A DNA stretch of 8,881 nucleotides, taken from NCBI GenBank assembly GCA_013812995.1, contig JACCSL010000387.1:1-8881 (forward strand), read 5' to 3'. The notes under the pieces are model-generated. The model did no database searches. It was given only the letters and a program-made list of their open reading frames with translations, and was not told the origin of the DNA. This document shows positions 7,401 to 8,881 of the stretch, piece after piece. The stretch's first letter is position 1. Every line of letters starts with the position of its first letter. Both the position numbers and the translations under genes were made by a program. Source of the stretch: Ardenticatenales bacterium. Its GTDB lineage: Bacteria; Chloroflexota; Anaerolineae; Ardenticatenales; Ardenticatenaceae.

Positions 7401-8864
7401 GTGGTTCCGTTGCTCAGTCGGGATCGGGTCATTGGCTCTATCAGTCTGGATATCGTGGGCGAGGAGCGACACCTCGATCCCGAAGAGATCAACCTGGCAC
7501 AGACCATCGCCGCCCACATCGCCACCGCCGTCGAGAATGCCAAGCTGTTCGAGGAAGCCACGCGCCGCGCCTACAACATGGAGACCGCCTCGCAGGTGGG
7601 GCAACAGCTCACCAAAATTTCCGACGAGGAACAGTTGATGCGCGAGGTGGTACAGCTCATCTGTGACCGCTTCGACTTCTACTATGTTGGTATCTATCTA
7701 CAGTCGGAAGAGAGCGGGCGGCTGGTACTGCGCGAGGGCTCCGGGACGCTGGGCCGGGCCATGAAGTCGCGCCGTATCGTACTCTGGCCAGAGCAGGGGA
7801 TTCCCGGCTACGTTCTGAGTGCGGGCGAGACGATCATCTCCGACGATGTGCATAAGGATGCACGCTTCATGCGGACACCGCTCCTGCCCGCCACTTCTGC
7901 TCAAGCGGCCATTCCCCTCAAGGTAGGCGGGGAGTTGCTGGGGGTCTTGGATGTCCACAGCGCCAAGATAGGGGTCTTCCACAGCGATACCATCGCGGTG
8001 TTGACGACGATTGCGGACCAGATCGCCATCGCCCTCCAGAATGCGCGTCTCTTCGGTGTGCAGCGTGCCAACCTGAAACAACTCCAGGAAGTGGATCGCC
8101 TGAAGAGCGAGTTCCTGGCAAGCATGAGCCACGAGCTGCGCACCCCGTTGAACTCGATTATTGGCTTTTCCAAAATTATCCTGCGCGGCATCGATGGCCC
8201 CATCACGGAGACGCAGCGCCAGGATCTGACCTCCATCTACAATTCCGGGCACCACCTCCTCGCCCTGATTACCGATATCCTCGACCTATCGAAGATCGCA
8301 GCGGGCAAGATGGACCTACACCGCGAGGCTCTCCATCTCAATGAGGTGGTGAGCGAGGTGCTGCAAACGCTGGAGCCGCAGGCGTCCGAGCGCGACCTCA
8401 AGCTGGAGGGAGAATTCGAGGATAATCTGCCGATGGCCCATGCCGATAAGATCCGGGTGCGCCAGATTCTCCTCAATCTGCTCTCGAACGCGATCAAGTT
8501 TACGGAGCGGGGCGGTGTCTTCGTGAATGTGCGACGCGTCGCGACTGCTCAGCCCAGTGACAAACTCTCTCATTGTGTCGGCGACCCTCACGGCAACTAC
8601 CTGGAAATTGCGGTGCGGGACACAGGTATCGGCATCAAGAGCGAGGACCAGGAGCTGGTGTTCGAGGAATTTCGCCAGGTGGACAGTTCCTCCAAGCGCC
8701 GTTCCGGGGGGACGGGCCTTGGCCTTGCTATCTCCCGTCGTTTCGCAGAGCTACACGGCGGGGCGCTCTGGCTCCAATCTCGTTATGGTATTGGAAGCAC
8801 ATTCCGCTTTACCCTTCCCGTTGTCGCTGACTCAACAAACAGTGATTCCCAATCTACGACCTAA
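4419..8864 (+). CDS. Multi-GAF cytosolic sensor histidine kinase
   Basis: The product is 1481 aa with no transmembrane segment or signal peptide. About seven GAF-like modules are visible at residues ~10-158 (degenerate), 184-360, 370-525, 529-692, 700-874, 876-1045 and 1050-1213. Four end in an N-A-[QKR]-L-F helix (519, 687, 1040, 1208). A probable coiled-coil linker leads into HisKA with H-box MSHELRTPLN; phospho-acceptor His is 1238. HATPase_c has N-box N1357 (LLNLLSNAIKF), G1 DTGIGI at 1401-1406, F-box FEEF at 1415-1418, and G2 GTGLGLA at 1431-1437. All catalytic boxes are intact. It should autophosphorylate and pass phosphate to the receiver encoded just upstream. GAF ligands cannot be read from sequence. 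Only three Cys occur in the protein and no PHY domain is present, so a bilin photoreceptor is unlikely. ATG 4419 follows GGAGAGG (4409-4415). No fused receiver exists. The 17 bases after the stop hold no terminator. Confidence 0.97.
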   Translation: MGQSFPYQLAFAGLLARHLATPLDLPALLDDVVQLLHEHLPLEAALFFIPEEEGWCLMAARDAQGASLLKAEAVPETVGAQREHTSARTGTLLPRTAGELPPPPLARLNSGGGRWVIPLIKEDKLLALLDLYPAQPLSQAEEELLDSLQSPLVTVLHRAHQPRRFDPEPEESLLNGQPASARSASFELLHHSLTKIAQAKNVSGILQLIADYVQASGWQRVAVTLRDRHYFRVTHLASAGLTQEEHQHLIQTAKHGNVWFERLGPDYERFRHDGWYYLPARDPAVRALGLGGLESKTERSGEGTWHPEDILYMPLRDHTGHPIGLVVMDDPEDEQAPTVERMRPLQLFVRNAALMLDNRRLQWESARRLAATQLVQETAALVSASRGAQEIVQHLIEKLSSRFDYPMVAVYLREGDTFVLTGQIGYPEWTNFDLINQQAGVVGRAVRDKAVQWVPDVSEDPDYVMGNSDVVSEVAIPLLHSNEVLGLINVESTVSRPLTLEDKELLATLGEQLATAITNAQLFRDMQRHALQVKTASELSRHITSILSIEQLLSEVVQLIRRNFGYYHVHIFLHSREHERWVMYAASGEAAAELRGRGYSFAPDEGIVGHVGATGMVLLVPDVAQDQRYISHPLLPKTRAQLGIPLRLGNQVLGVLDVHTDVPHGLTESDRELLESLANQIAVALNNAQLFSEVETQLAERERLYQASFAISSAQSVEEVLEAVMRPLAAPHLIRAGLLIPEHGEEGLGIETVPEVLEVAAIWNPTARPLLIQPNTRLRAETMPSLHNMVTDYVQVVSNVQEDERLDPVTRAIISQLGVNSLALVPLRGGKYVMGWLLLMSNRLNALDEKLLKPYQTLADQAALAVERVELLSQTQLRAERLSVLNTLASNVISSLDLQKTLEDSVQAMAQLFRVRQSGLLLFEQGNTRSRLVAQYREDGFRHTQTIYVPIKGNPLTERLLETRAPVYIKQISTDPLAIRIREGTHPRSYTAMLVVPLLSRDRVIGSISLDIVGEERHLDPEEINLAQTIAAHIATAVENAKLFEEATRRAYNMETASQVGQQLTKISDEEQLMREVVQLICDRFDFYYVGIYLQSEESGRLVLREGSGTLGRAMKSRRIVLWPEQGIPGYVLSAGETIISDDVHKDARFMRTPLLPATSAQAAIPLKVGGELLGVLDVHSAKIGVFHSDTIAVLTTIADQIAIALQNARLFGVQRANLKQLQEVDRLKSEFLASMSHELRTPLNSIIGFSKIILRGIDGPITETQRQDLTSIYNSGHHLLALITDILDLSKIAAGKMDLHREALHLNEVVSEVLQTLEPQASERDLKLEGEFEDNLPMAHADKIRVRQILLNLLSNAIKFTERGGVFVNVRRVATAQPSDKLSHCVGDPHGNYLEIAVRDTGIGIKSEDQELVFEEFRQVDSSSKRRSGGTGLGLAISRRFAELHGGALWLQSRYGIGSTFRFTLPVVADSTNSDSQSTT

Positions 8865-8881
8865 CTACGGTGGAATAACGC

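Noticed and set aside
4419..8100. Phytochrome-type photoreceptor in the GAF array
   Set aside because: There is no PHY domain, no PAS-GAF-PHY order, and no Cys in a bilin-attachment context.

Overview
The window looks like a piece of a moderately GC-rich bacterial chromosome. A cytosolic histidine kinase built from a long GAF tandem, a partner single-domain response regulator, an Eco57I-like restriction-modification enzyme, and many short G/C-rich palindromic repeats together suggest a Chloroflexota-like genome. That placement is an inference from gene style; there is no rRNA or other marker to confirm it.

Layout. Positions 1-2903 are one uninterrupted minus-strand reading frame that runs off the left edge. 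It is the N-terminal 967 codons of a large adenine-specific DNA methyltransferase of the Eco57I/type IIG kind. Its leftmost ~107 bases are a GC-rich hairpin repeat read through in frame. Positions 2904-3243 are a gene-free stretch of 340 bp holding an inverted repeat just upstream of the methylase gene, a patch of small palindromes, and a 37-bp tandem repeat inside a pyrimidine-rich tract. Positions 3244-3822 are a minus-strand gene of unknown function (192 aa). Positions 3823-4011 are an AT-richer divergent intergenic region. Positions 4012-4398 (+) encode a stand-alone CheY/DivK-like receiver. Positions 4419-8864 (+) encode a 1481-residue hybrid-free histidine kinase with about seven GAF-like modules followed by HisKA and HATPase_c.

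How the genes work together. Receiver and kinase are 20 bp apart on the same strand, each with its own Shine-Dalgarno, and very probably form a two-gene signalling operon. The kinase has no membrane segment, so it should sense small molecules or protein partners in the cytoplasm through its GAF array. The receiver has no output domain and would act by protein-protein contact or phosphorelay. The methylase belongs to a separate minus-strand unit whose remaining genes would lie left of the window, so the type of defence system cannot be fixed from here. No tRNA, rRNA, CRISPR array, transposase or integrase is visible.
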